Shown here in pieces: positions 26,766 through 35,186 of a DNA stretch of 64,000 nt. The translations under genes and the position numbers were made by a program. The stretch is from positions 81,665-145,664 of the forward strand of contig CAYYIV010000009.1 of NCBI GenBank assembly GCA_964472095.1. The letters are read 5' to 3'. Within the stretch, counting starts at the first letter, position 1. Every line of letters begins with the position of its first letter. Under the pieces are notes generated by a model. It made no database searches. It was not told where the DNA came from and saw only the letters and a program-made list of their open reading frames with translations. The stretch comes from Pelagibius sp964472095. Its GTDB lineage: Bacteria; Pseudomonadota; Alphaproteobacteria; Kiloniellales; Kiloniellaceae.

Positions 26766-27926
26766 TCAGATCCCGATGAAGGAGAAGAAGATCGAAAGAA
26801 GGGCGTCCAGCACGATGACCAGGAAGATCGCCTCGACCACCGCGCGGGTGGTCTGGCGGCCGACGGACTCGGCGCTGCGCGAGACCTGCAGGCCCTCGTA
26901 GCAGCCGACCATGCCGATGATGAAGGCAAAGAGCGGCGCCTTGATGATGCCGACCCAAAAAGTCCAGAGGGTGACGGCGTCGCTCAGCTGGCGGGCGAAC
27001 TGGAAGAAGGAGATGTCGAGCACCAGGGTTGCCATCACCGCGCCGCCGAGCAGGCCCATGATGTCGGCGTAGAAGGTCAACAGCGGCAGCACCAGCACCA
27101 GGGCGAAGATCCTTGGCATGACCAGCACCTCCATGGGGTCGAGCCCCAGGGTGCGCATGGCGTCGATCTCCTCATTCACCTTCATGGTGCCGATCTGGGC
27201 AGTGAAGGCGGAACCGGAGCGCCCGGCGACGATGATCGCGGTCAAGAGGATACCCATCTCGCGCAGCACGCCGACGGCCACCAGGTTCACAGTGAAGATC
27301 TGCGCCCCGAAGCGGGCCAACTGGTCGGCCCCCTGGTAGGCCAGCACGATGCCGACGAGGAAGGAGATCAGGCCGACGATGGGCAGCGCGTTGAGGCCGG
27401 TCTGCTCCATGTGCGCGATCAGCGGCACCAGGCGGATGCGCCAGGGCTGCAGCAGAGAGCGCAGCAAGACCGTGACGGTGAGGCCGAGGAATTCCAGCAG
27501 GTCGGTGGCCTCGCGGCCGATGCGGAGGGTCTCGCGGCCGATGCGGATGGTCACCGCGATCAGCGGGTTTTCAGGCCGGGGCGGCGGCGGCAGGTCGACG
27601 TGCTTCCTGGCGACGGTGCCGAGCAGGGTCTCGATGGCCGGCGAGCAGTTGACCAGGGTGACGGCCGTGCCGCGTTGCCTGAGGTCGGCCAGGGTACGGT
27701 CGAGCACCCAGGCCCCGGCGCTGTCGATGGCGCTGCAGGCGCCGAGGTCGACGGCGACTTCGCGGGCACCCTGCAGGTCGAGGCGGCGCAGGGTGGCGTC
27801 GTGGCGGGCCAGTTCGCGCGTCGTCCAGGCGCCGACGAACCGCAGGCGCAGGCCGGCGCCTTCACGCAGGAACTCCAGGTCAGAGGCGGCGCCAGCGCCG
27901 GCGGCAAAGTCCTCCGCCGCGCTCAT
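26766..27926 (-). CDS. MlaE-type permease with N-terminal STAS domain
   Basis: Inner-membrane permease of 386 residues. Residues 18-110 form a STAS/MlaB-like domain (AREVAVDLGACSAIDSAG, LVNCSPAIETLL), and residues 150-386 are the MlaE permease (MEQTGLNALPIVGLISFLVG, LLTAIIVAGRSGSAFTAQIG, MKVNEEIDAMRTLGLDP in separate segments). In E. coli MlaB and MlaE are separate proteins; here they are fused. It is the first gene of the operon mlaE-F-D-lipoprotein. No mlaC is adjacent. Confidence 0.95.
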   Translation of the reverse strand: MSAAEDFAAGAGAASDLEFLREGAGLRLRFVGAWTTRELARHDATLRRLDLQGAREVAVDLGACSAIDSAGAWVLDRTLADLRQRGTAVTLVNCSPAIETLLGTVARKHVDLPPPPRPENPLIAVTIRIGRETLRIGREATDLLEFLGLTVTVLLRSLLQPWRIRLVPLIAHMEQTGLNALPIVGLISFLVGIVLAYQGADQLARFGAQIFTVNLVAVGVLREMGILLTAIIVAGRSGSAFTAQIGTMKVNEEIDAMRTLGLDPMEVLVMPRIFALVLVLPLLTFYADIMGLLGGAVMATLVLDISFFQFARQLSDAVTLWTFWVGIIKAPLFAFIIGMVGCYEGLQVSRSAESVGRQTTRAVVEAIFLVIVLDALLSIFFSFIGI

Positions 27927-28048
27927 GCCTTGTCCTGCCGGTCGCTGTCGGGCATCCCGACCGCCCCCTTAATCGCCAGTTTTCCAGACATATCATAGCC
28001 TAAGCGGCCGGTTGTCGCTTCACTATGATAATTGCCGCGGGTCCGGGG

Positions 28049-28522
28049 TTATCCGCCGGTGATTGCCGCCTCGTGGCGTACCGGGAAGTTCACCGAATTG
28101 GCGATAAAGCAGGTCTCGTGCGCCTCCTCGTGCAGGGCTGCGGCGCGGGCAAGGTCGCTGCCGGGCGCCACCGTCACCCGCGGGCGCAGCACCACCTCGG
28201 TGAAGCGCCCGCCGCGGCCCTCCTGCACCATGGTGCCGTCGGCGCTGTCCTCGTAGGCGACTACCTCCAGCCCTTCGAGGGCTGCCAGGGCAAGGTAGGA
28301 CAGCATGTGGCAGGCGGAGAGTGCGACCAACAGCATGTCCTCCGGATTGTGCAGGGTGGGGTCGCCGCGAAAGGCGCTGTCGGCCGTGCCGGTGATCGAG
28401 GGCTTGTCCTTGAAGTCGGCGCGGAAGCTGCGCGAATAGGTCGCATAGTTGCGGGTTCCGCCGGCGGCGGCCCCGGTCCAAGTGATCTGCGTGCGATAAT
28501 GATGTTGCTTGCCGCGAGGCAT
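28049..28522 (-). CDS. OsmC family peroxiredoxin-like protein
   Basis: OsmC/Ohr fold protein of 157 residues. The two conserved redox cysteines are present: Cys71 in VALSACHMLSYLAL and Cys137 in HEETCFIANSV-like sequence (HETCFIA). OsmC proteins reduce organic hydroperoxides using their cysteine pair. It starts at 28522, downstream of a TPR gene that ends at 28536 on the same strand. Regulation is not visible. Confidence 0.92.
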   Translation of the reverse strand: MPRGKQHHYRTQITWTGAAAGGTRNYATYSRSFRADFKDKPSITGTADSAFRGDPTLHNPEDMLLVALSACHMLSYLALAALEGLEVVAYEDSADGTMVQEGRGGRFTEVVLRPRVTVAPGSDLARAAALHEEAHETCFIANSVNFPVRHEAAITGG

Positions 28523-28535
28523 GGCAGCTTTCCTT

Positions 28536-29870
28536 CTACTCAGCCGGCAGCCGGGTGGCGGCAGCCGCCATTTCCCGGTTCCAGGCGTTGGTGCGGCGCA
28601 TCTCCGCACGCTCCGACAGCAGCGCGCGGGCGAGCGGGCCGCGGCCGGCCTTCAGCGACGCATCGATCAGCACCTGCTCGAAGAGGTCGCGCTGGGCGCG
28701 GCTGCCGCCGATGCGGTGCAAAGAGGCGCGGTACGGCAGCAGCGCATCGATCGTCTCGGCGTAGCGGCCGCGACGGTGGGCGAGCACCGCGCGGCAGAGC
28801 GGCAGGCCGATCTCATGGGCGACGTCGGCCTCGGTCTCGCACCCGCTGGCGAAGTGCTCGAGACTCTCCAGCAGGGCTTCGGGAGCGCCTTCGGTGCCCG
28901 CGGCGGCCAGCGCCATCATGTAGTGGACGTCGGCGAAGATCAGCATGTGGTCTTCGCCGAGGCGCGCCGCCTTTTCGGCAAGCTCCGCCCAGCGGTTCCC
29001 GACCGCGATGCCGCGCTGCTCCAGGCGCCACAACAGCGCGACGGCATTGGCGATGTCGAGGTATTCCTCCGAGCGGTCGCCGCGCACGTCGCTGTCGTAG
29101 TGGCGCAGCACAGCCTCGACGTCGCCCCGGTCGAGCAGGAAAAGGCAGCGGTGCCAGTAGATGTGGTAAGCGAAGTTGTTGCTGCCGGCCCAGGCGGGCG
29201 CCAGGCCGTCGATCCAGGCCGCACCCTCCTGCGGGCGGTCCTGCATCTCCATTACGTGAGCAACCGCGTGGGCCGCCCAGATGTCACCGGGATTTCGCTC
29301 GACCGCTGCGCGCCCGGCCGCCTCGGCGGTGGCATAGTCGCCGGCTTCCTCCAGGGCGAAGGCTCTGAGGCCCAGCACATAGCCGTAGCCTGGCAGATCC
29401 TCGCTCCAGGCATGGAAGGGCCGCGCTGCCGAGGCCCGCATTGCCGCCACGTCGCCGAGATAGAAGTGCAGGTATTGCGCCAGCTTCAGCGCCACGATGT
29501 CCTGCGGGTGGTCGATCAGCAGCGTGTCGTAGGTCTCCGCCGCGGCCTGCAGGTCCCCAGCCAGCCAAGCCTCCAGCCCGGCCAGGTGTTGCGCCTCGCG
29601 CGGGGTGAGGCCTGCCTGGGAGCCTGCCGCGCGCGCTTCAGCCAGGGCCTTTTCGGCCCGCGCCGCCAAGCCGCGCTTGGCGAAGAGCAGCAGGAAACAG
29701 CCCATCAAGCAGTGGGCCAGCGGCATCGCGGGGTCGAGGCGGAGGGTTTCCTTCAGGCGGTCGCCGGTCGCCAGCTGAAAGCCCAGGTAGGCCTCCACCG
29801 TGGCATCGAAGGCCCGCATTGCTTCTGTGCTGGCCGCCGTCTGCGGCAGCCCCCTGATGTCATGCTGCAT
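28536..29870 (-). CDS. TPR repeat protein (TTC38-like)
   Basis: Soluble protein of 444 residues made of helical repeat pairs, matching the tetratricopeptide repeat 38-like family: LAHCLMGCFLLLFAKRG, AEKALAEARAAG, HPQDIVALKLAQYLHFYLG, YVLGLRAFALEEAGDYATAE, NPGDIWAAHAVAHVMEM, YHIYWHRCLFLLDRGD. TPR proteins mediate protein interaction; this family is of unknown function. The chosen ATG at 29870 is the first with a purine-rich GAGACGAG upstream. The osmC gene follows 13 bases later. Confidence 0.86.
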   Translation of the reverse strand: MQHDIRGLPQTAASTEAMRAFDATVEAYLGFQLATGDRLKETLRLDPAMPLAHCLMGCFLLLFAKRGLAARAEKALAEARAAGSQAGLTPREAQHLAGLEAWLAGDLQAAAETYDTLLIDHPQDIVALKLAQYLHFYLGDVAAMRASAARPFHAWSEDLPGYGYVLGLRAFALEEAGDYATAEAAGRAAVERNPGDIWAAHAVAHVMEMQDRPQEGAAWIDGLAPAWAGSNNFAYHIYWHRCLFLLDRGDVEAVLRHYDSDVRGDRSEEYLDIANAVALLWRLEQRGIAVGNRWAELAEKAARLGEDHMLIFADVHYMMALAAAGTEGAPEALLESLEHFASGCETEADVAHEIGLPLCRAVLAHRRGRYAETIDALLPYRASLHRIGGSRAQRDLFEQVLIDASLKAGRGPLARALLSERAEMRRTNAWNREMAAAATRLPAE

Positions 29871-29955
29871 CGTTTCTCGTCTCTCGCGCCTGGTGGCGGT
29901 TCCACCATAGGACAAGCACGGCAGACTCGTCGACGTTGCTCATATCACGGAAGAG

Positions 29956-31365
29956 TCAGAGAGCGACCATGCCCGCTGCATAGAGAGCCAGTCCCGCCAG
30001 TGCCGCCGCGGCCAGCAGAACCCCGGTGCCGATCTTGAAGCGGAACACAGCCAGCAGCGCTCCCGCGGCGAGCAATGCCGCGGCGGCGTCCAGGGATGCC
30101 ACCTCCGGTACGGCGACGTGCAGTCCCCAGTCGTCGAAGCTGCCCACCCGGCGGAACACCACATGCAAGGCGAACCACAATGCGAGGTTCAGAATGACGC
30201 CGACCACGGCCGCGGTGATGGCCGTGAGCGCCGCCGAAAGCGCGCGGTTGCCGCGCAGGCGCTCGATATAGGGCGCCCCGAGGAAGATCCACAGGAAGCA
30301 GGGCGCGAAGGTGACCCAGGTGGTCAGCAGGCCGCCGAGCGCGCCGGCGGCGAGCGACGGCAGCCCGCCGGGGTCGCGGAACGCCCCCATGAAGCCGACG
30401 AACTGCGTCACCATGATGAGCGGGCCGGGGGTCGTCTCGGCCATGCCGAGCCCGTCAAGCATCTCGCCGGGCGCCAGCCAGCCGTAGGACTCGACGGCGG
30501 CCTGGGCGACGTAGGCGAGCACCGCGTAGGCACCGCCGAAGGTTACCACTGCCATTTGGCTGAAGAACACCGCGATGTCGCTGAACACATGGTCCGGACC
30601 CAGCAGGACGAGCAGCGCGGCGGTCGGCCCCAGCCACAGCACGAGCAGGACGGTCGAAATCCTCAGCGCGCGGGCGCGCGTCGGCTGCGCGTGGTCGGGC
30701 ACCTCGACGCCCAGGATGGTGTCCGTATCGGCGACCTGGCGCCTGCCGACGGTGCCATGTCCGCGGCCGGCGAAGGCGGCGAGACCGCTCACCCCGCCCA
30801 GATAGCCGATCAGGCCGGCCGTCAGGATGATGGCCGGGAAGGGTACCGCGAAGACGAAGATGGCGACGAAGGAAGCGGCAGCCAGGGCGACCATGGTCGC
30901 GTTCTTCAGGGCGCGCCGGCCGATGCGCACGACGGCCTGCAGCACGATCGCGAGCACCGCCGCCTTGAGGCCGAAGAACAGCGCGGCAACGAAACCGACG
31001 TCGCCGTAGAGCGCGTAGACAATGCTGAGGATCATGATGGCGAGCATGCCCGGCAGCACGAAGAGCAGACCGGCGATCAGGCCGCCGGCCGTGCGGTGCA
31101 GCAGCCAGCCGATGTAGACGGCGAGTTGCTGGGCCTCCGGACCCGGCAGCAGCATGCAGAAGTTCAGCGCGTGCAGGAAGCGCGCCTCGCCGAGCCAGCG
31201 CTTCTCCTCGACGAGGATGCGGTGCATCACGGCAATCTGCCCGGCCGGGCCGCCGAAGCTCAAGAGTGCCACCCGGGTCCACACGGCGACGGCCTCGGCG
31301 AAGCCCGGCCAGGGGCGCCCGTCGGCGCCGAGGCGCTCGGCCTCAAGGATTGCAGTATTCGACAT
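29956..31365 (-). CDS. chrA: Chromate transporter ChrA
   Basis: Chromate ion exporter family protein of 469 residues, with two homologous halves of about six helices each (long-chain CHR family). The first half has SFGGPAGQIAVMHRI and LPGPEAQQLAVYIGWLL, and the second has VVTFGGAYAVLAYVAQ and TTPGPLIMVTQFVGFMG, the signature pair of this family. ChrA expels chromate using the proton motive force. The gene starts within the end of the chrB-like gene (23-base overlap), so the two are co-expressed. Confidence 0.95.
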   Translation of the reverse strand: MSNTAILEAERLGADGRPWPGFAEAVAVWTRVALLSFGGPAGQIAVMHRILVEEKRWLGEARFLHALNFCMLLPGPEAQQLAVYIGWLLHRTAGGLIAGLLFVLPGMLAIMILSIVYALYGDVGFVAALFFGLKAAVLAIVLQAVVRIGRRALKNATMVALAAASFVAIFVFAVPFPAIILTAGLIGYLGGVSGLAAFAGRGHGTVGRRQVADTDTILGVEVPDHAQPTRARALRISTVLLVLWLGPTAALLVLLGPDHVFSDIAVFFSQMAVVTFGGAYAVLAYVAQAAVESYGWLAPGEMLDGLGMAETTPGPLIMVTQFVGFMGAFRDPGGLPSLAAGALGGLLTTWVTFAPCFLWIFLGAPYIERLRGNRALSAALTAITAAVVGVILNLALWFALHVVFRRVGSFDDWGLHVAVPEVASLDAAAALLAAGALLAVFRFKIGTGVLLAAAALAGLALYAAGMVAL

Positions 31366-32185
31366 CGCGGATCTCCTGCGCGGCGGCGGGCCAGTTGTGG
31401 GTCTCTTCCGCTGCATCGCGGGCCCAGCGATAGAAGGCATCGTAGAGCGGCAGGCCCGCTTCGAGCTGGGCCAGGTCGTCTCCGAACATCCGCGACAGGC
31501 CGAGCGAGGCGGCGAGCAGCCCTGCGGCCTCCGGCGCCAGTTCCGGCCGCGCGGTGTCGGCGCCGCGCACGATGGTGGCGAGCCGCCGCAGCGGTGGCGT
31601 GGCGAGGCCGAATTCCTCGACCATGACATCGAAGGTGCAGAGCGTGCCGCGATGGCTCCAGGAGACGCCTTCGACATCGAAGGGAGTCGCCCCGAAGCGG
31701 TCGGCCACCGCCGTGACTTCGGCGGGAGCGACGAAAAGGAAGACGGCGGCCGGGTCGATGAAGCGGCGGATCAGCCAGGGACAGGCGATGCGGTCGATCT
31801 TCGGCCTTGCGCGGGTAACCCAGAGCGTGCGTCCCGCGGCGTCCGGCGGCGGCAGCTTGTCTTGCGGTACCAGCGGCAGGCCGGCCGCCCGCCAGGACTG
31901 AAAGCCGCCGTCGAGCGAAGCCGCCTCCGCTCCGGCATGGCGCAGCCAGGCGGCGGCGCCCTGGCTGATCTTCAGGCCGCGGTCGCAGTAGACCACCACC
32001 TTACGGCCGGCGAAGCTGTCCGCCCAGTCCGCCGCGGCGAGCCCCGGCCGGCGGATCGCCGCGGGGACGAGGCGCGGGTCGGCGGCGAAGTCATCGTCGG
32101 TGCGGGCATCGACGAGGGCCGGACAGTCCGGCGTGCCGATGAGATCGAAAAGTGTGGCTGGAGAGAGTGTGGTTCCGTCAAGCAT
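31343..32185 (-). CDS. Rhodanese - chromate resistance (ChrB C-terminal) fusion protein
   Basis: Protein of 280 residues. Residues 15-115 are a rhodanese domain, with the active-site cysteine Cys67 in VVYCDRGLKISQG and the conserved LDGGFQSW. Residues 130-280 match the chromate resistance protein domain, seen as TRARPKIDRIACPWLIRRFI. ChrB proteins are chromate-responsive in some bacteria, while the fused rhodanese could handle sulfur or sense redox. The role of the fusion is inferred. It precedes and overlaps chrA; an upstream 109-base gap separates it from the 130-residue unknown gene. Confidence 0.92.
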   Translation of the reverse strand: MLDGTTLSPATLFDLIGTPDCPALVDARTDDDFAADPRLVPAAIRRPGLAAADWADSFAGRKVVVYCDRGLKISQGAAAWLRHAGAEAASLDGGFQSWRAAGLPLVPQDKLPPPDAAGRTLWVTRARPKIDRIACPWLIRRFIDPAAVFLFVAPAEVTAVADRFGATPFDVEGVSWSHRGTLCTFDVMVEEFGLATPPLRRLATIVRGADTARPELAPEAAGLLAASLGLSRMFGDDLAQLEAGLPLYDAFYRWARDAAEETHNWPAAAQEIRDVEYCNP

Positions 32186-32294
32186 GCGCGCGTTCCTCCC
32201 GTGCAGGATCAGAACGCGATGCTTGGGCAAATTGCCTGACGGGGAGATCGCGGGTCCCCGAAGGGCCGGATTGGACGCCCGCCGGATCGGTTTG

Positions 32295-32687
32295 TCAAGA
32301 CCGCGCCGGACTGCTCCAGTAGGCGATGGCGGCCGCCAGCTCCCGCGCATGATGGGTGGCCGCGGCGGGGCCCTGGTCGGAACCGTCGTAGCGGCCCAGC
32401 TCGGTGAGCAGCTGGAAGAAGCCGCGCCCGGGCATGCCGTGGCCTTCGGAGCTTCTTTGGGCCCGGCTGACTGCCAGTGCGGCCAGCAGCGGCCGGCCGG
32501 CGGCGCAGTCCTCGCGGATCATTGTCTCCAGCAGTTCGGTCAGGCGGTGGATGGCATGCGGGCCGGGAAAGGCGACGCGGACGGCGAGGTCGCGATAGGT
32601 GACGGTCTCGCCGGCGCTCGCGCAGTCCTGCAACGCCTGGCGCAACCCGGCGATCAAATGCCGCTCGTCGGGGGAGGGCTCAGGCAT
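32295..32687 (-). CDS. Conserved hypothetical protein (possible winged-helix)
   Basis: Unrecognised soluble protein of 130 residues. It contains VTYRDLAVRVAFPGPHAIHR and LLAALAVSRAQRS, with a C-terminal ARELAAAIAYW. The first block vaguely recalls winged-helix or alkyltransferase-like DNA-binding proteins, but no catalytic motif is present and I do not claim that function. It is upstream of the chrB-chrA pair on the same strand, so it could belong to the same transcript. Confidence 0.65.
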   Translation of the reverse strand: MPEPSPDERHLIAGLRQALQDCASAGETVTYRDLAVRVAFPGPHAIHRLTELLETMIREDCAAGRPLLAALAVSRAQRSSEGHGMPGRGFFQLLTELGRYDGSDQGPAAATHHARELAAAIAYWSSPARS

Positions 32688-32849
32688 GGTAGTTCGGTCT
32701 CACGATGGCATCTCCTGCGGCCTGGCCCACCCCGCGCTGCGGCGGGCGTGGCATTTCGGCAACGCACCTTCACAGCTCCAGCGCGCGCCGGGTATAAGAC
32801 TGCCTGCAGAATCCGACTCGACCGAGTCCCTTCAAAGACACAGGCGCAG

Positions 32850-33833
32850 ATGACAGTCCTGGTTACCGGCAGCGCCGGCCATCTTGGCGAGGCGTTGGCA
32901 CGCACCCTGGCGGACCGGGGCCGGGAGGTCGTCGGCCTCGACGTCCTCGCCTCGCGCCATACCCGCCATGTCGGCTCCATCGTCGACCGCGCTTTCGTGC
33001 AGGCCTGCCTGCGCGGCGTGACGACGGTCTACCATGCGGCCACCCTGCACAAGCCGCATGTCGCCACCCACAGCCGCCAGGACTTCATCGATACCAACAT
33101 CACCGGCACGCTGAACCTGCTGGAAGAATCGGTGAATGCCGGCGTCGAGGCTTTCGTCTTCACCAGCACGACCAGCGTCTTCGGCGATGCCCTGGTGCCG
33201 CCGTCCGGAGCGCCGGCGGCCTGGGTGACCGAGGAGGTTGCGCCGATCCCCAAGAACATCTACGGCGTGACCAAGTCGGCGGCGGAGGATCTCTGCCAGC
33301 TGTTCCACCGGCGCTTCGGGCTGCCCGCGATCGTGCTGCGCACCTCGCGCTTCTTTCCCGAGCCGGACGACAGCAAGGCGCTGCGGGAGAACTATGCCGA
33401 CGCCAACGTGAAGGTGAACGAGTATCTCGCCCGGCGGGTCGATATCGAGGACGTGGCAGACGCCCATCTGCTGGCGGCGGAAAGGGCGCAGGCCATCGGC
33501 TTCGGCCGCTACATCGTCAGCGCCACCACGCCTTTCGAGCCGCAGGATATGGCGGCGCTGCGGGGCGATGCGCCCGCGGTGGTGCGCCGCCGCGTACCGT
33601 CCTACGACGTCGTCTATGCCGAGCGCGGCTGGCGTATGTTCCCCGGCATCGACCGGGTCTACGTGAACGCCAGGGCGCGGGAGGAACTGGGCTGGCAGCC
33701 GCGCTATGACTTCAACCATGTCATCGCGTGCCTGCGCGCCGGGGAGGATCCGCGCAGCCCGCTGGCGCGGTCGGTCGGCGCCAAGGGCTACCATGCGGAG
33801 GCCTTCACCGAGGGGCCCTATCCGGTGGACTGA
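32850..33833 (+). CDS. NAD-dependent epimerase/dehydratase family protein
   Basis: Extended short-chain dehydrogenase of 327 residues. The NAD-binding Rossmann motif is TVLVTGSAGHLGEALARTLA at the N-terminus, and the catalytic Tyr/Lys pair appears in NIYGVTKSAAEDL, with Ser/Thr in FTSTTSVFG. Family members epimerise or dehydrate nucleotide sugars or reduce other carbonyls; substrate is unknown. The ATG at 32850 has a weak upstream site. It is divergent from the chromate gene group. Confidence 0.9.
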   Translation: MTVLVTGSAGHLGEALARTLADRGREVVGLDVLASRHTRHVGSIVDRAFVQACLRGVTTVYHAATLHKPHVATHSRQDFIDTNITGTLNLLEESVNAGVEAFVFTSTTSVFGDALVPPSGAPAAWVTEEVAPIPKNIYGVTKSAAEDLCQLFHRRFGLPAIVLRTSRFFPEPDDSKALRENYADANVKVNEYLARRVDIEDVADAHLLAAERAQAIGFGRYIVSATTPFEPQDMAALRGDAPAVVRRRVPSYDVVYAERGWRMFPGIDRVYVNARAREELGWQPRYDFNHVIACLRAGEDPRSPLARSVGAKGYHAEAFTEGPYPVD

Positions 33834-33915
33834 GCCTCGGTTTTCCCGCTTTCGCTTGCCCGGCAAAGCTGCCAGATAGGGGCGAGCGTCTTTCTTCCCG
33901 CCCGGAGCCCCTTCG

Positions 33916-35094
33916 TTGCGCAGCTTCGATGTCATCATCCTCGGCGCCGGGGCGGCCGGCCTGATGGCCGCCATCGAGGCCGGCAAGCGCGGCCGCTCGG
34001 TGCTGGTGCTGGAGAAGTCGGCCAAGCCGGCGGAGAAGATCCGCATCTCCGGCGGCGGGCGCTGCAATTTTACCAACCTGCACTGCTCGCCGGCGAACTT
34101 CCTCTCGCAGAATCCGCGTTTCTGCGTCTCGGCCCTGAAGCGCTATACCCAGCACGACTTCATTGCCCTGGTCGACTCCCACGGCATCGCTTGGCACGAG
34201 AAGACCCTCGGCCAGCTGTTCTGCGACGGTTCCTCGCAGGAGATCATCGACATGCTGCTCGGCGCCTGCGCCGCCGCCGGCACCGTGCTGCAGACGGATA
34301 CGACGACCCTGCACCTCGAGAAGCGGGACGATCGCTTCCACCTCGCGACCAACCGCGGCGAATACGACGCTGCTTCCCTGGTCGTCGCCACCGGCGGCCC
34401 CTCGATCCCCAAGATGGGCGCCAGCGGATTCGCCTACGATCTGGCGCGACATTTCGGCCTCAAGGTGGTGACACCGCGCCCGGCCCTGGTGCCGCTGACC
34501 TTCGATCCGGTCGTGCTCGAGAAGTTGCGGACCTTGAGCGGCGTCGCGACCGAGGCGGTGGTGAGCTGCGGCAAGGCGCGTTTCCGCGAGGCGCTGCTGT
34601 TCACCCACCGGGGCTTGAGCGGCCCGGCCATTCTGCAGATCTCCTCCTACTGGTCGCCGGGGCAGGAGATTTCGGTCGACCTGCTGCCCGGCCGCGATGC
34701 CTTCGACCTGCTGCGCGCCGCGCGGGCCGAGAGGCCGAAGCAGGAGCTGCACAACGTTCTCGCCGAGCTGTTGCCGCGGCGCCTTGCGCTGATGCTCTGC
34801 ACCGAGGCCGGCATCGACGGTCGTCTCGCCGACCTCTCCGACAAGACGCTGCGTAACGTGGCGCGGTTGCTGAACGACTGGCGCCTGAAGCCTGGCGGCA
34901 GCGAGGGCTTCCGCACCGCCGAGGTAACCGCCGGCGGCGTGGATACCGACGAGATCTCCTCGAAGTCTTTCGAGGCCAAACGCGTTCCCGGTCTCACCTT
35001 CATCGGCGAGTGCCTCGACGTTACCGGCTGGCTCGGCGGCTTCAATTTCCAGTGGGCCTGGTCCTCCGGCCACGCGGCGGGGCAGTTCGTGTAG
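33916..35094 (+). CDS. BaiN/HI0933-like NAD(P)/FAD-dependent oxidoreductase
   Basis: Flavoprotein of 392 residues, YhiN/HI0933 family. The N-terminal dinucleotide motif VIILGAGAAGLMAAIEAGKRG, the RISGGGRCNFTN segment, and the C-terminal GLTFIGECLDVTGWLGGFN (split, with the FAD-binding GGFNFQWAWSSG) are diagnostic. Some relatives act in bile acid reduction (BaiN), but most have unknown substrates. The start seems to be TTG at 33916, because no ATG or GTG precedes the glycine-rich motif. Confidence 0.93.
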   Translation: MRSFDVIILGAGAAGLMAAIEAGKRGRSVLVLEKSAKPAEKIRISGGGRCNFTNLHCSPANFLSQNPRFCVSALKRYTQHDFIALVDSHGIAWHEKTLGQLFCDGSSQEIIDMLLGACAAAGTVLQTDTTTLHLEKRDDRFHLATNRGEYDAASLVVATGGPSIPKMGASGFAYDLARHFGLKVVTPRPALVPLTFDPVVLEKLRTLSGVATEAVVSCGKARFREALLFTHRGLSGPAILQISSYWSPGQEISVDLLPGRDAFDLLRAARAERPKQELHNVLAELLPRRLALMLCTEAGIDGRLADLSDKTLRNVARLLNDWRLKPGGSEGFRTAEVTAGGVDTDEISSKSFEAKRVPGLTFIGECLDVTGWLGGFNFQWAWSSGHAAGQFV

Positions 35095-35186
35095 GACTTT
35101 AGAACACAGCCTTGCCGCTTGCCGCCGCGCCGCCTTTTGGCGACACTCCTGCCCCGCCTTTTGCCTCCCAATATCGCGAGACCGAG

